From Branchiostoma belcheri (lineage: Eukaryota > Chordata > Leptocardii > Amphioxiformes > Branchiostomatidae), in NCBI RefSeq assembly GCF_001625305.1, contig NW_017802602.1:3341326-3405325 (forward strand): a stretch of DNA of 64,000 nt. Direction: 5' to 3'. The notes below the pieces were generated by a model. That model was not told where the DNA came from and searched no databases. It worked only from the letters and a program-made list of their open reading frames with translations. Of this stretch, positions 11,353 to 22,453 are shown piece after piece. The position numbers and the translations under genes are program-made. Numbering within the stretch: position 1 is the stretch's first letter; the number at the start of each line of letters is the position of its first letter.

Positions 11353-11963
11353 ATAAACTTGAAGATGATGGATAGAGTAATCCATCAAATGTGCGTGGCA
11401 GCGCTTTTGCCGCCCGAGTTTGAATTGGCAGGCTGTCAGCCCAGCAGTGTCATGTTCTTTGACTCCTGGCCTCTGTTGTTGTAACGACTCGGGCCTAGGA
11501 AAAAAATGTTGCGTTTCCTGTTTCAGTCCTGAAAAAAATTAGGGTCAGTAGGTAGGGATTATCTTTTTTTTTAGTGATTGAACTTATAGTACAGTTTAAC
11601 AAAGTAAACCTTGCATGAGGATACTTATATTTTCAATGTCAATGTTGGAAAACTGATTGTACAATGTTTGATCACTCACATGTCAGATCACAGAGCTAGA
11701 AAAGGATGATCAGCTAGAAAAATTTGTCCCTTGCAGGGGTCCACCCCAAAAAAGGCTAAGGTTGGCAGCTTTTTCTAGGGTCGGTCAGGAAACAGGAAAC
11801 ACAACATTTTTTTCCTAGGCCTCAAGGCTAAACTTGGGAATTATTAATAAGGTTATCCATCACCTGTCCATTGTTGTGCCGTATGGAGGCCTTTTGGTCA
11901 GAGCTGGCAGCCTGTCACCTTCCATGTCGTGTCCTTTGACTTCTCTGCTCTCTGAACAATCGA
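11353..11963. mobile_element. MITE (11492-11821) set between diverged direct repeats
   Basis: The MITE is 330 bp with ends ggcctaggaaaaaaatgttg / caacatttttttcctaggcc (about 30-bp terminal inverted repeats). The DNA on either side (11353-11488 and 11827-11963) is an old direct duplication. Shared words include atccatca, ggcag(g/c)ctgtca and (t/c)ctttgact. A second, composite member is at 47924-48480. Superfamily not assigned. Confidence 0.75.
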
Positions 11964-11965
11964 GG

Positions 11966-12238
11966 ATCATGAAAATGAAATAAAAAGAGCGGTCAGGTAT
12001 AATGTGTAACAGCACTTGTCTTATTTGTTAGTTGTAAAAGAAAGTTGCTAGGACAGGACAGTATATGCAAAAACACTCTTTAGTGACAACGTGCACACAA
12101 GTGTGTGTTTTAATTTTTATCCTGCTGAGATTGTGCTTTGCCCCTAAAGCAATAAGTTTAACAGCAAAGAGCTCAATGTTGCCATATGACAAGAAATCAG
12201 TTAGATTTCAGACTTCTAATAAGTACTTTTTTAGGTTT
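11966..12238. other. No gene recognised
   Basis: AT-rich spacer without recognisable elements. Confidence 0.5.
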
Positions 12239-12420
12239 TCATGAACTTCGAGTTAACAGACCTCCGGGGAGTGTTTTGGGTTTTTGTGAATGTATTGGAA
12301 TTATGGATGGGATTGTAGGATGAAATTCAATCACAGGCATTACACCACACCACTTCCTGAATTCCTCCATACACTGCCCGCTTACTGCTATCCCAAATTT
12401 GGTTTTAGTTTCAACTTGGC
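12239..12420. repeat. Dispersed repeat family (3 copies in window)
   Basis: Shares agtgttttgggtttttgtga and cacttcctgaattcctcca with 15940-16090 (inverted) and, for the second word, with 33420-33480. Unclassified; no terminal structure seen. Confidence 0.55.
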
Positions 12421-12937
12421 CACTTTCATGCATACACACAGAAACAATATTATCATAGCTAAGCTATCAGATATCATTTCAATCATAATAACATCATACA
12501 AAATTATAAGCCAATTGCAAAATGGATGTTTTGGGGGGAAGCCTTAAAATCCGTAACCCACCTATGCCTATAATTATTAGCCAAACGTCAGTCATGCAGA
12601 TTTGATTTAGTCAGTGATGCATAAGCCACTAGTAGTAGAAGAGATTAAACATTTCTAACTCGATTATCTCCAAAACCACAAACTGGGTCACCCGTCGGAA
12701 ACAAATGGAAGGTGACAGCTCGGGCCAGTGACCCCCTGACACAACTACTACCCCAGGTCCTCAATATAACATGCATAATGCTCATATTGATGGAAATACA
12801 CTGACCAACGTGCCCTGTTGCCAGTTTTGTCCGAAACCCAGTGATGGACCTAAAACTAAAAGGTCAATTCTTTGTGATAATTCATGAAAAGGTCATCCAG
12901 AATAATGTTTTTACATGAAAACGGTCAGAAGGTGGCA

Positions 12938-13447
12938 GGGTGGTCGTGTGGTCAGGGTTGTTGTTGACTTGGAATCTGAAGGGGTTTTTTTTATATTCCA
13001 ACATTTCATGACTGGACATGGTGACGGCACACTCAAGTTATATCAACAGCACTTATCTTATACCGTCACCAACACAGAGGACAAATACGGAACAGGACAA
13101 TACTCATTTTCACTTGAGTTAAGTGAGGAAAGTCGTGTAAAGTGCCTTTCCCAAGGGCACAAGATCGGTGGCATGTCGGGACTTGAACCGAGGATCTCTG
13201 GGTTCCGAGTCGAGTACTCTGCCGCTACGCCACACGACCCCACAATCTGAAGGTTCTGGGTTCGAATCCTTGGCGGTCCCCAAAGTTGTGCTCTTGGAAA
13301 AGGCATTTAACAACAATTTTCTTTACTCAACTCAGGTGAAAATAAGTACTACCAGCATGGTCAGTGAGGGACATATTCTCTCAGATAGGACAGAGTTAGT
13401 CAAGAGGTCCTGTGTTTGAGAGCCACACCTCAAGCACGTTAAAGATC
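12938..13447 (+). mobile_element. tRNA-derived SINE interrupted by a second SINE
   Basis: The outer SINE starts tggtcgtgtggtcagggttg and resumes after the insertion with ggttctgggttcgaatcctt (box B), the body cttggaaaaggcattt, caactcaggtgaaaataagt, and the tail gagccacacctcaagcacgt. The interruption falls inside its tRNA-like head. Confidence 0.82.
12983..13243 (-). mobile_element. Nested tRNA-derived SINE with 10-bp target-site duplication
   Basis: On the minus strand it begins ggggtcgtgtggcgtagcgg and has box B cggttcaagtcccg, the body cccttgggaaaggcac and a tail ending in an A-run. It is flanked by aatctgaagg at 12973-12982 and again at 13244-13253, a perfect duplication of host SINE sequence. 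Open frames of 65-111 codons across it are translation artefacts. Confidence 0.9.
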
Positions 13448-14369
13448 TTTAAATATCGACCTACATGTATCTATTATTTTGTCATGCGGGGATTTTAATT
13501 GCAATAATACATCTCTTTAAAACACACCATCAACCTACGAACCATTAAAGGGTCAAAGGAGTACAAAGGTCAGGTCATCCAGGGCAGAGGTCAATCTAGT
13601 TTTACAGGAGTTGCTGCAGCATTTCATTAAAAAATGCAAATTTTACAAAAAAATCTAAATAAACATTACAAAGAATCAATCCATGATAACAACATAAACT
13701 TTTGGTTTGAAGTTGAAATAAAGGATGACAGGTTAAGACACAGTACAGAAAGCTGCACGTAAGGAAAAAGAGTAGTCCATCGGGGATTGTTAATGGATAC
13801 AAAATGTGCACAGTCCAGAAGACAGACAGAATGTTGGAACATTAACCTACATACGTGCGACAAGCTAAATCATTAAATGGAGAAGAATTGAGGTGCTAAA
13901 TGAAGATATATATATATCACCACTTTGGTCGCTTTGTGACTTCACAGCAAAATGGGCCACGGAGAACAATTTAGGGTAAGTTTCTATTAGAATGAATTAG
14001 ATGTGGGTGCTATACAATGATGACGAATGTATTAGGTTCACTCAAAGTGAAAATTGATTCAAGCTGAGGTTACATCACTACATATCTGTCTTGTATACTT
14101 AAAAACAAATCACAGGACTTGCTGCAAGTTAAATGCTGACTTAACAAAAAAAAATTCATCAAAAATAAAAAAAATCTGCCCCCCTTGCACAAATTTAACA
14201 GTTACCATATTGCTTAATTGTGGTATTGTAAAAGCCATTAATTTCACTCATACTGTCCTGATGTAGGTACCCTGCTAAAGTGCTATTTACACTAACATTA
14301 TTTAGTCATGTCTTTGGTCATGCTGGCAAAGTTGAAACCACTATCAAATAATAAGTCACTCACTTAATA
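13448..14369. other. No gene recognised; AGGTCA-type motif cluster at 13550-13593
   Basis: Two overlapping minus-strand frames at 13602-13863 lack domain features. 13550-13593 holds GGGTCA, AGGTCA, GGTCAT and AGGTCA in the same direction. Confidence 0.4.
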
Positions 14370-14795
14370 TCTGTCCTTGGTGCTGAATGCCATTAACACT
14401 GATATAGGAAAATATACTTACTAAACTTAAAGTGGTGTAGGTAAAATTACATGTAGAACTTTTTAGCATGCAGAAAAAAATTTCAAGCCTTGGCTGTCCT
14501 TGGTACTGAATGGCATTAACACTGACATAGGAAACCATACATCCTACACTAAAAGTGGTGCAGTGAAATTTGAATGGTGCAGGTAGTCTTCAATATTACT
14601 TTGTATGCAGAAAAAGATATTTGGAACATTGGCTGTCCTTGGTACTGAATGCCATCCACACTGACATAGGAAAACATACTTACTATAATAAACTTTAAGT
14701 GGTGAGGGTTTAATTGTCTGGTGATGGTAGTCTTTAATGTTAACTAGTATGTATGCCTGTCCTTGGTACTGAATGGCATTCACACTGGCACATTC
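14370..14795. repeat. Tandem array, four units of 124-137 bp
   Basis: Each unit starts tgtccttggtactgaatg(g/c)ca followed by ttaacactgacatagg. Starts lie near 14372, 14497, 14634 and 14759. The minus-strand frames here (Q-Y-Q-G-Q motif recurring) are repeat translations, not a protein family. Confidence 0.88.
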
Positions 14796-14849
14796 CCCCT
14801 AAATTAAACAACCTTCGTACTTCTAACAGAATAGTAGATCACAATGACA

Positions 14850-15160
14850 TAGCCTTCAGTGGACCAGAGTGACATTCACACTGATATAAGTCCCCTTACT
14901 TATCTAATAACAACATTCACTTCCCTCTTGTGAAATAGTAGTCACAATGACAAATTACATGTTACAGCCTTCACTGGACCTAAATGACATTCACACTGCC
15001 ATAGGCACCCTGTCTGAACGACATTCACACTGACACTGCCATCCTTTTTTGCTAAATGATTGTCACAATGACACACATGTTGTAGACTTCACTAGACCTG
15101 AATGACATTCACAAAGACATGGGCATCCTTCCTGAATGGCATTCACACTGACACAGCAAT
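14850..15160. repeat. Degenerate continuation of the array
   Basis: The words gacattcacactgacat, gacc(t)gaatgacattcaca and gtcacaatgacaca recur at irregular spacing of 40-120 bp, looking like decayed derivatives of the 14370 unit. Confidence 0.6.
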
Positions 15161-15935
15161 TCTTCTTGTTGGAAGGTAGTTTCATATACAAACTGTAACA
15201 TCAACAGGAAAGTAATTCAAGATTAAGTTATTTCAGACTACCAGGAATGAAAATTCAGATTTGCACTCCTTGGTTTCCTGAATTCTCCAAATGTTGAACA
15301 TTCCTGCCCAGACTTCGAGATCTCTTACTACTTTCGCCCCATGTCTAAACTCTGACCTATCATTCTGCCTGTCAATCTTCCCAAATTCCATGTGCTGTCA
15401 ACCTACTCTGTCCGGACAAACCCACAGCTCAGCCACCCAAAACAATACTCCCATGCCAGGAAGACATCAATTAAGACAAAAACTAATCAACAGTATCACT
15501 ATATTATGATAGTATGATCGTATTTGCCCTTTGTGAGTAAAAATCACTTTTTGAGATAATAAATTTTTCCTGCATTTCATGCTAGTTCTTCTCCTAGCTA
15601 CAAAGTTTACTTTAGACCCAGACTTTTACAGGAGACTGGAGTCTGGGACGGAAGTGCCAGAGGGGCCAGGAAAGATTCTGTTTCTCGTTAACCCGCCCCT
15701 GACGGGAATTCCAGAGCGACCATTACGCATTAATTGGGTAAGAACGATTGTTTGGGAACGTGTCCCTCCCTCCCGTATTCTGATAATGCAATGTATTACA
15801 GCTCGTGCCAACGGTGGAATAATTACTTCCTGGGGCATAAGTATTGTTTTTGGGTGGCTGAGCTGTGGGTTTGTGTTAGCTTTGATCTCATGGTGGGTGG
15901 GATGTGATTTTGACAGTTGATTGACTGGCAGGTCA
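15161..15935. other. No gene recognised; GC-richer island 15600-15840
   Basis: A 113-codon frame (15579-15920) and its 70-codon antisense shadow lie in a GC-richer, repeat-poor stretch. The protein shows no known motif. 15841-15876 carries gtattgtttttgggtggctg, a word shared with 29641 and inverted at 15400-15460 and 33700, so the right end belongs to an unclassified dispersed repeat. Confidence 0.35.
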
Positions 15936-15939
15936 CATC

Positions 15940-16090
15940 TGAAGGTGATCCAGCATGTGGGAGTACATTTGTAAGTGGGGGGGGGGTATGCGGAGGAATT
16001 CAGGGAGTTTTGTAATACTTGATTAATCTAAATCATATTATTACCATCCTCTGCACATTCACAAAAACCCAAAACACTTCCTTGAGATCC
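15940..16090. repeat. Dispersed repeat, inverted copy of 12239-12420
   Basis: The reverse complement contains agtgttttgggtttttgtga and cctgaattcctccgcatac. A G-run (ggggggggg) near 15978 is internal. Confidence 0.5.
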
Positions 16091-17480
16091 ATGTACTTGA
16101 AGATATCTGACAAAAAAGTTACTGTAGTGGATGCTACTTGAAAATGTCGGACAGTTTTTGAAAATGCTCCAGTTGCTTGAATAACAATTTTCAGAAGTAC
16201 AATGTATCTCATCATACCAGGATGTCTAACCTTCATCAACGAAACCAGAAAGAGTCTAAAAGGCACATAGATGACATTTCATTTGCAGATCAAATTAACG
16301 ATTCTTTTTAATACCACTAATGGAAGATAAATCATAGCATTAAAGTACAGTACAAACAAAGTTAGGGACGGTACGACGCGATTAATACAAAACTGCTGAT
16401 CGTTGCTTTAGCCGTCAGGATCATTGATTGTTCACGAGACAGCTTTCATTGCACTAATGAAGTCCTGATTAATAATGAATATCGCAGCTGTGCAGCAGCA
16501 CAACAGATTGAATACCAGCAAATTACCATCATTAAACTGCAGTTTGCTGGTATATCAGCAACCAATGCAGATTTTCGGGCTTGAAAAACAGATTTTTTGA
16601 AGATTAGTCAATAATCTAGTCACTTACATGTATCTACATACTAAATTGAGACAACACTATCTTAATGTATATCAAAAATCATGGAGAAAAAATGTTAAAT
16701 TATAACTGAAAACGGTTACTGATAAGATGTAGAATCCTGCACCAGGCCAAATTTTGATTTTTTTGGGGGTACCGTAGTCATTTTCTTATAAACACAATCA
16801 TTGGGTAAACTGTTAATTCTTTTGACAGCTTTTAAAATAAGTCAAAAGGCAGAATCTAATGGAAAATCACATTTACCAGTCTTTTGGTGCAGATGGGCTT
16901 AGCAAAGACAATTGTTGGGTAAACATTTAAATTCTATTGACACCTCTTTACGTGATGTCACACACTTTCAGAATCCAGAGGCAAAAGGCTACTAGTAAAT
17001 GAAAAATCATGGTTTGTGCAAGTATTTTAATCTTTGTGCACAAATGACAATAATTCTAAGTATCAAAGATAACTTTCGGGTTAGACGCATTTTTGTGACA
17101 CCTGTCAAAACACCTTACAAAGGGGGCGAAAGAAAAAAATCACATCCAGGTTCAAAGCTATTAATCAAAGGGCGACGATCTCCTTTCAACGCAATGTTTT
17201 CTGCACGGTCGGGAATATAAATGACTTTGCCGTAGATAAGATGACATAGGTGTGCCGCAGCGCGTTGTGTCAAGGTCTCGCAGCTCAAGTACCCTGATAC
17301 AAAATCAATTAAGGTCGTCCCGGGAGAGCCCCTGATTTGCTAATAGAATTACGTCTCACCTTGATGTTGTTCCAAGATGGCCGATAAGTAAGCGGTGCGG
17401 AGCAGGCAGGGGGGACCAGATGAATTGTTATCACCCGGAGGTCAGGCCGTACAATACATCACTGTGGTCCCAGGGGGATT
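16091..17480. other. No gene recognised; candidate regulatory island 16365-16560
   Basis: 16365-16560 is rich in homeodomain-type words (gcgattaata, tcctgattaataatgaat) and contains a hairpin ataccagcaaa/tttgctggtat (16511-16552). 16790-16990 holds a loose duplication around gttgggtaaac. A frame at 16999-17220 is unremarkable. Confidence 0.35.
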
Positions 17481-17715
17481 GGTACGGCATTCACTCAGAG
17501 AGCTAGGCAATAGGGCAACTGTATGACAACAGACTCTAGCTAAGCTCAACTGATTAATTCTGCAACTATAGTATATAGAAAGGGAATGGTACGGCATTCA
17601 CTCAGAGAACTAGGCAATAGGGCAACTGTACAACAACAAACTCAAGCTAAGCTCAACTTCTGCTATAGTATACAGACAAGGGAATGGTATGGCATTCACT
17701 CAGAGAACTAGTGAT
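17481..17715. repeat. Tandem repeat, three copies of about 100 bp
   Basis: Units begin ggtacggcattcactcagag and continue ctaggcaatagggcaactgt. Starts at 17481, 17588 and 17686; the last copy is truncated. Confidence 0.88.
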
Positions 17716-18303
17716 GCCAAGTTTTACAGACTTTTGACTTAATAACTAGCAAAGCCGTAGCTGCAATGAATGTTCTCTCTTACTTTGGGATATTTCCAAC
17801 CAGGCATTTGCAGAACACTCCAACAGTTTTATGAGGAATTGCTCAACAATTATTAGCCATCTGGCCTTGCATGAGAAATTTTACGATAAATGAACAATTA
17901 AAGTGTACAAACCAATGACGCTCATAAAAGATTGACAAGCACATGATATAATTGTCAACCATCTTCTGTGTTATAACATTACACAGCTGCAGGGTTTTAC
18001 AGTAAAAATAGTCCTATTAGTAACTTCTTCATAGATCAAAATGATGACCAGGTCATATCATACATACATGTATGTATATAAATAAATAAAGTTGTTTAGT
18101 CATTTCACACATATGTATATAGTACATACATATGTATATAGTTTAATGCTTTTGTCAAAATCTAGACATTGAAAGGAAAAATCAATGTTTCGATAACAAA
18201 GATTAGAGATAGTTAAAGTCACAATCAGCAAACCATATCTTATCACGATTTGTGTTCAAGCATGGAATCTTTCTAATAAGAGCAACTAAAATCAAGCAGT
18301 CAT
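17716..18303. other. No gene recognised
   Basis: AT-rich; short palindromic tacatacatgtatgtata and acatatgtatatagtacata words near 18061-18142. Confidence 0.5.
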
Positions 18304-18419
18304 GACTCCATGTAGCCTGGGTTCCATCCTGGTTAGTTTACGTCCGCTCCTACAGTCGCTACCACCACTGTAGGAGCGGACGTAAACTAACCAGGATGGA
18401 ACCCAGGCTAGACTCCATG
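18304..18419. mobile_element. 98-bp perfect foldback MITE with 9-bp target duplication
   Basis: Arms of 44 bp (18313-18356 and 18367-18410) are exact reverse complements around a 10-nt loop (cgctaccacc). They start tagcctgggttccatcctgg. The element is flanked by gactccatg at 18304-18312 and 18411-18419, a perfect 9-bp duplication, which fits Mutator-like (MULE) insertion. No substitutions between the arms, so it is young. Confidence 0.93.
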
Positions 18420-18689
18420 GCCAGTGCTTTTAATACTAGAGCCAAGACTGCCCTAGCAGATCACTCACAAATAAAATCTGGTCTATGTGGACAGGTGGTC
18501 AATATAGACAGGATTGTTATTGCTTGTGTCAATCGGAAAAAATTATCAATCCAGAGCATAACCTCTACGTGCATGGATGCAGCTGAAATAGCTTTATCTA
18601 GCACCTTAAGTATCATCATCATCTTCGGTACTGCTCATCCCTCTAAGAAGAGGATTATTAGCAGCTGCGCAGATTAGTGACTGTCTGCA

Positions 18690-19085
18690 AACAAAGGGTA
18701 GGGTAGGGGTGGACGTAGACAAGTGCAAGGACAGGACAAGTGAAATCAATGGTGTTAGTATTACACATATTTACATATGTACAAGGACAGGGAGGCAGCT
18801 CAATGCAGTGAAGCCCGTCCCAGCTCTGCTTTGAACTGGGAGATGGACTTCGCCTCCGCCACACTGGGCTCAAGTTCATTCCACTCCTTGAAGTATCTAG
18901 CTGTGTCATGATACTCAGCAAAGTGGTGCTAGAATCTAGCACCACTTTGCTGAGTATCATGACAAAAACCGAGAAATTTGCAAGCCTTGCAGAAATGTTG
19001 CCACCATTCCATTGCAGTATTATAAACCCCACGATAGCTAAATGTAAATGGGTTCCGCACAAAGGACAATGAATGGGGAACTTCA
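18690..19085 (-). pseudogene. LINE 3' region remnant with internal palindrome
   Basis: On the minus strand about 18905-18810 reads YFKEWNELEPSVAEAKSISQ then FKAEL, matching the LINE ORF2 C-terminal pattern (..WN.L.PSV.EA.S...FK..L), followed by stop and untranslated sequence. Upstream in the element lies a 61-nt palindrome (18904-18964) that inverts part of the frame. A 144-codon frame in another phase is a shadow. Confidence 0.6.
18904..18964. repeat. Near-perfect 61-nt palindrome
   Basis: 30-bp arms beginning tgtcatgatactcagcaaag meet around a single A at 18934. It sits inside the LINE remnant and looks like a local inverted duplication, not a transposon end, since no target duplication flanks it. 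Confidence 0.95.
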
Positions 19086-20385
19086 TTCCCAATTAGCAAA
19101 CTCTTCGCACAAGAAAGAAAGCACCTTCAGCTGGTGTGAAGAGGTTAATGTCCGATGAAACAAGTCCTGACACCAGCTGTAGTATCTTAATGCCCTGACG
19201 TGTGCAATACGCTAATTGCTAACATTAAGAACTGCACACGATGTCGCATGTCGTTATTACGTTTCGCTTTCAACATCAAACACGCACACACGGGCAATAA
19301 ATTTTCTGCCATTGTGTTTCGTCATTGTAACAATTCATTTAGGGTAAAACTATCAATTTCAACTGTCTAACCTAGCATGTACCAGTTATCAATTGAGATG
19401 GCCTTTCTTGTATATTCATGTACAACATATAGGCAAACATATACAAAAGTAGTAAGGCTATGAATATTGGCAGGACTTCTTCATACTAATTTAAAACATG
19501 GATTCCAAACCATGTGTCAGCTTCATTTGTCAATTTTGGGCGATACAAAATCTTTTGAGAGATACAAAATTGTGCTAAAAACTAAGGAACTTTTTATCAG
19601 TCATTGTTTGAAATGCTGTCAGCTGTTGACCTAAACAGAAATTGAAGGCTTGGGTCAGCAGTTTTTTTCTAGGGAAACTGGAAACACAACATTTCTCTTC
19701 CTAGGCCTAACCCTAATACTAGTAGCTCTAAATTTCAGGGCTCGATATAAGCATGTATATCTCTACTGGTTTGTACTGAATCAGTTGCAGGTATTAGGTA
19801 CATGTACATGTACAATGTAACTTTTGAAATGCAGTAAACATGCATAATGTGGTCCTGGTTAATTTGGTGCAGGCAGACACTAAAAGAAATTACATGTACC
19901 TGCACGGCTTCAATTTTACCTGCATATGCAGGATGGCATTTTTAGCCCTGTCTAATGAACATGATTGTACCCGTCATGTTTGGAACATATGGGCATCGAA
20001 AAATATATGTAGGGCAATCCCTGTACAAGACACTATACACAACATGTTGAGTGTCACACTCTGACTAAAGGATCATTTAACAATAGGGTGACCTTTATCT
20101 GCCTCAAGGACACCGGACACAATCATCACCTTCTTATCCTTCTTAAGACGTACAATTGCTGCTTCTTTTGTTAAAAGGAAATTACCCAAATCTTAGCTCA
20201 ACACCCGTGACGTATTTGCATTGTTGTGAAACTGTTGTGAGGTCAGACTGAGTGCTGTTTCTTTTGTTGAAACTTGAATGATAGAAAGTTATAAAAATCC
20301 TAGCTTAACAACAGTTTGTACTGTTAATATATTGTTGTAACAGTTGTATCTATTTGGGAACTTTTCTTATGCTGAAACCTTACCT
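19086..20385. other. No gene recognised; MITE relics
   Basis: 19640-19712 contains gaaactggaaacacaacatt and cttcctaggcc, a decayed right end of the 11492-11821 MITE family. 19735-19935 holds a further degenerate element with ggtgcaggcag and acctgcacgg/acctgcatatgcagg words shared with 56520-56620 and 58588-58650. Confidence 0.45.
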
Positions 20386-20471
20386 AGATTCCAACCTAAC
20401 ATTGACTAGTACGCCATTTGTATTATAATCATTATAGTACAAATGACGTAGTCAATGTTATGTTGGAATCT
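20386..20471. repeat. Imperfect inverted repeat, about 40-bp arms
   Basis: agattccaacctaacattga at the left pairs with tcaatgttatgttggaatct at the right, with cgccatttgtatta/tacaaatgacg further in. Probable decayed foldback element; no clear target duplication. Confidence 0.8.
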
Positions 20472-20668
20472 GATATTGTTGTGAGTTTCTAAAGAAGACA
20501 TATTAAGGTTATACATTGTAATGTTGCAGAGACTTTAAAACTCACAAAAAACAGAAGCCTGTCTACATGAGAACTAAAGTTTCATTTTGATGAGTCTATA
20601 TGAAAATGAAGACTCGAGAAAATAACTTCTTGAAATTAAGATCCTAAACAAAAACTTGCTTACCTTAC

Positions 20669-20702
20669 CTAAATAACATTCCTCTTCAAGCATGCCTCAT
20701 CT
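20669..20702 (-). other. Possible antisense 34-nt exon (weak)
   Basis: On the minus strand a strong acceptor (ttttttttcttttatttcag) precedes 34 nt that end TTTAG|gtaagg. All three frames meet a stop, so if it is an exon it is noncoding or 3' UTR. It could also be chance. Confidence 0.15.
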
Positions 20703-20841
20703 CTGAAATAAAAGAAAAAAAATTGGTAACTATTTGTTGACTTCAAACTTTGGTTCAGAATCTGTTTAGTGTAAAAATGTTTTAGCCTCATGAAGGCAGT
20801 AACCTAGAGTGTCCTCAGTTGAACCTACCAAACTTCAACAG

Positions 20842-21211
20842 CCTTCCTATGACATATAATTACATGGTTCATATATACAACATGTAAGATCTGATGTTAG
20901 GTTATGGGAGGTGGTCCAATCTGTGAAATGCGTTGTACCGGTAATCTCACTATAAATAGTCTCCTGCTCTTTTACACAAGAAGACCAACAACCTCAACTG
21001 AACTTTCTTGATGCCTTTGAACTTTCTTTAAGCCCATTTCAGCTATATATGGCCTTGTATGATACATCATTCCATGGTTCATGTGGGATCTGATGTTAGG
21101 TTGTGAGGTGGTCCAGTCTGTGAAATTTATTGTAATTTGACTATAAATAATCTTGCTCTTTTATATCATATATAGAAGAAGACCAACGACCTCAACTGAA
21201 CTTTCTTGACG
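20842..21211. repeat. Tandem duplication, 160-170-bp units
   Basis: 20842-21013 and 21052-21211 share gatctgatgttaggtt, ggtggtcca(a/g)tctgtgaaat and cctcaactgaactttcttga. Diverged, with an indel-rich middle. Confidence 0.85.
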
Positions 21212-22453
21212 ACTGTGGACTTCCTTACAGCCCTCTCAATGTGAAGTTCAAAGTCAGAGCCACACACTAATATTCCATACTAACTCACTATATCCCAAAC
21301 TGTAAAAAGGTTCAAATTTCATTGGGTACCATTTAAGGAAAGACACTGTAAAGACTTCAATGTAGAATGCAGTACAATAAAACAATATCTTTATGATCCA
21401 TTACTTTCTTGCTTAACATTTATAGGTTAAAAAAAGATGAACAAAAATGGATTGAAAAATTCTTATATGAACCTGGGTGTGTAGCTTAATTCGAGTCAAT
21501 AAAATCTTGTTCACTGTATAGTCTTGCAAATAAAAGACAGCTTGTGTATTTACTATGTTTTTTTTTCAAAATCCTTTTCCAAGATTTGTCAGCCCATATA
21601 GTCTTTTTCTCATGCCCCCGCCCCTCCCCATTTTTTCCTGTCATCTCTTATTGAATGCTAACGATACGGCCAATCGTTCCTCTGAGGACGCCACATGTAA
21701 TAGCCCCTTTGTAGCTTTTATACAGTTATGTACCCCCCCTCATAAATAAATGAACCGTTCCTCCCAAACCCAGTGCCACAGCTGCATACAAGACTAGCCC
21801 TCGCCGAGCGGCGATTTAGCCTGGTCCAAATTACAGACCATTCAGCTGTTTTCAGCTCATTTTATATTTATGACTAGAGAGCGCGTACCGGCCACAATTC
21901 AGACAATCTAGGACATAACTGAATTACCCTACCATCAAGAGAGCCAATGCTTGCAAAAGTGCACAACTGGGTATACGCAGTGCGGGAAGCAATTGGGGGA
22001 AATCGGACTCGTTTTATGATCATAGTAGAGTTGCCGTACTGACATTAAGCTTTACAAACTTGACTATGAAAGCTATATGGCGAATTGATTATGTTAGGAA
22101 TTAGATTAGAATGAATTCTCGCTGGTGATAAAGGGGAATGCAGTAGAGTACATATACATGTACTTCTTCCATTCGGCTAAAGGGAGAAGATGTATGATAA
22201 TCTTTGTTTGTTTCGTCAAAAAATGAAATTCTTTTTGAAAACAAATCTTACACCTGGATACATTTAATCATTAATTATGAACTACATGTACATTGTAGTG
22301 TCATCATTGGTAATAGGTACATGTAAATGGTATTGGTAAATGGCAACATTACATACATTATTACACCATACGTGTACTATGCACCTGTTTGTACAATATT
22401 ATAAAATGCTGTGGGCATTTGTATAACAAACATATAATTATATATTATATATG
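21212..22453. other. No gene recognised; GC-richer island about 21780-22150
   Basis: Around 21780-22150 CpG-containing words increase (ctcgccgagcggcg, gagagcgcgtaccggcc) without repeats, suggesting selectively retained noncoding DNA. No exon signals. Confidence 0.35.

Noticed and set aside
12915..13419. Overlapping open frames of 65-111 codons on both strands
   Set aside because: They translate nested SINE sequence; boundaries coincide with tRNA-like heads and a target-site duplication.
15579..15920. 113-codon frame with overlapping 70-codon antisense frame
   Set aside because: Composition shows no domain; both strands open in a GC-richer stretch where stops are rarer.
18658..19092. 144-codon minus-strand frame
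   Set aside because: It lies across a LINE remnant whose RT C terminus is in another phase, and across a palindrome; no independent support.
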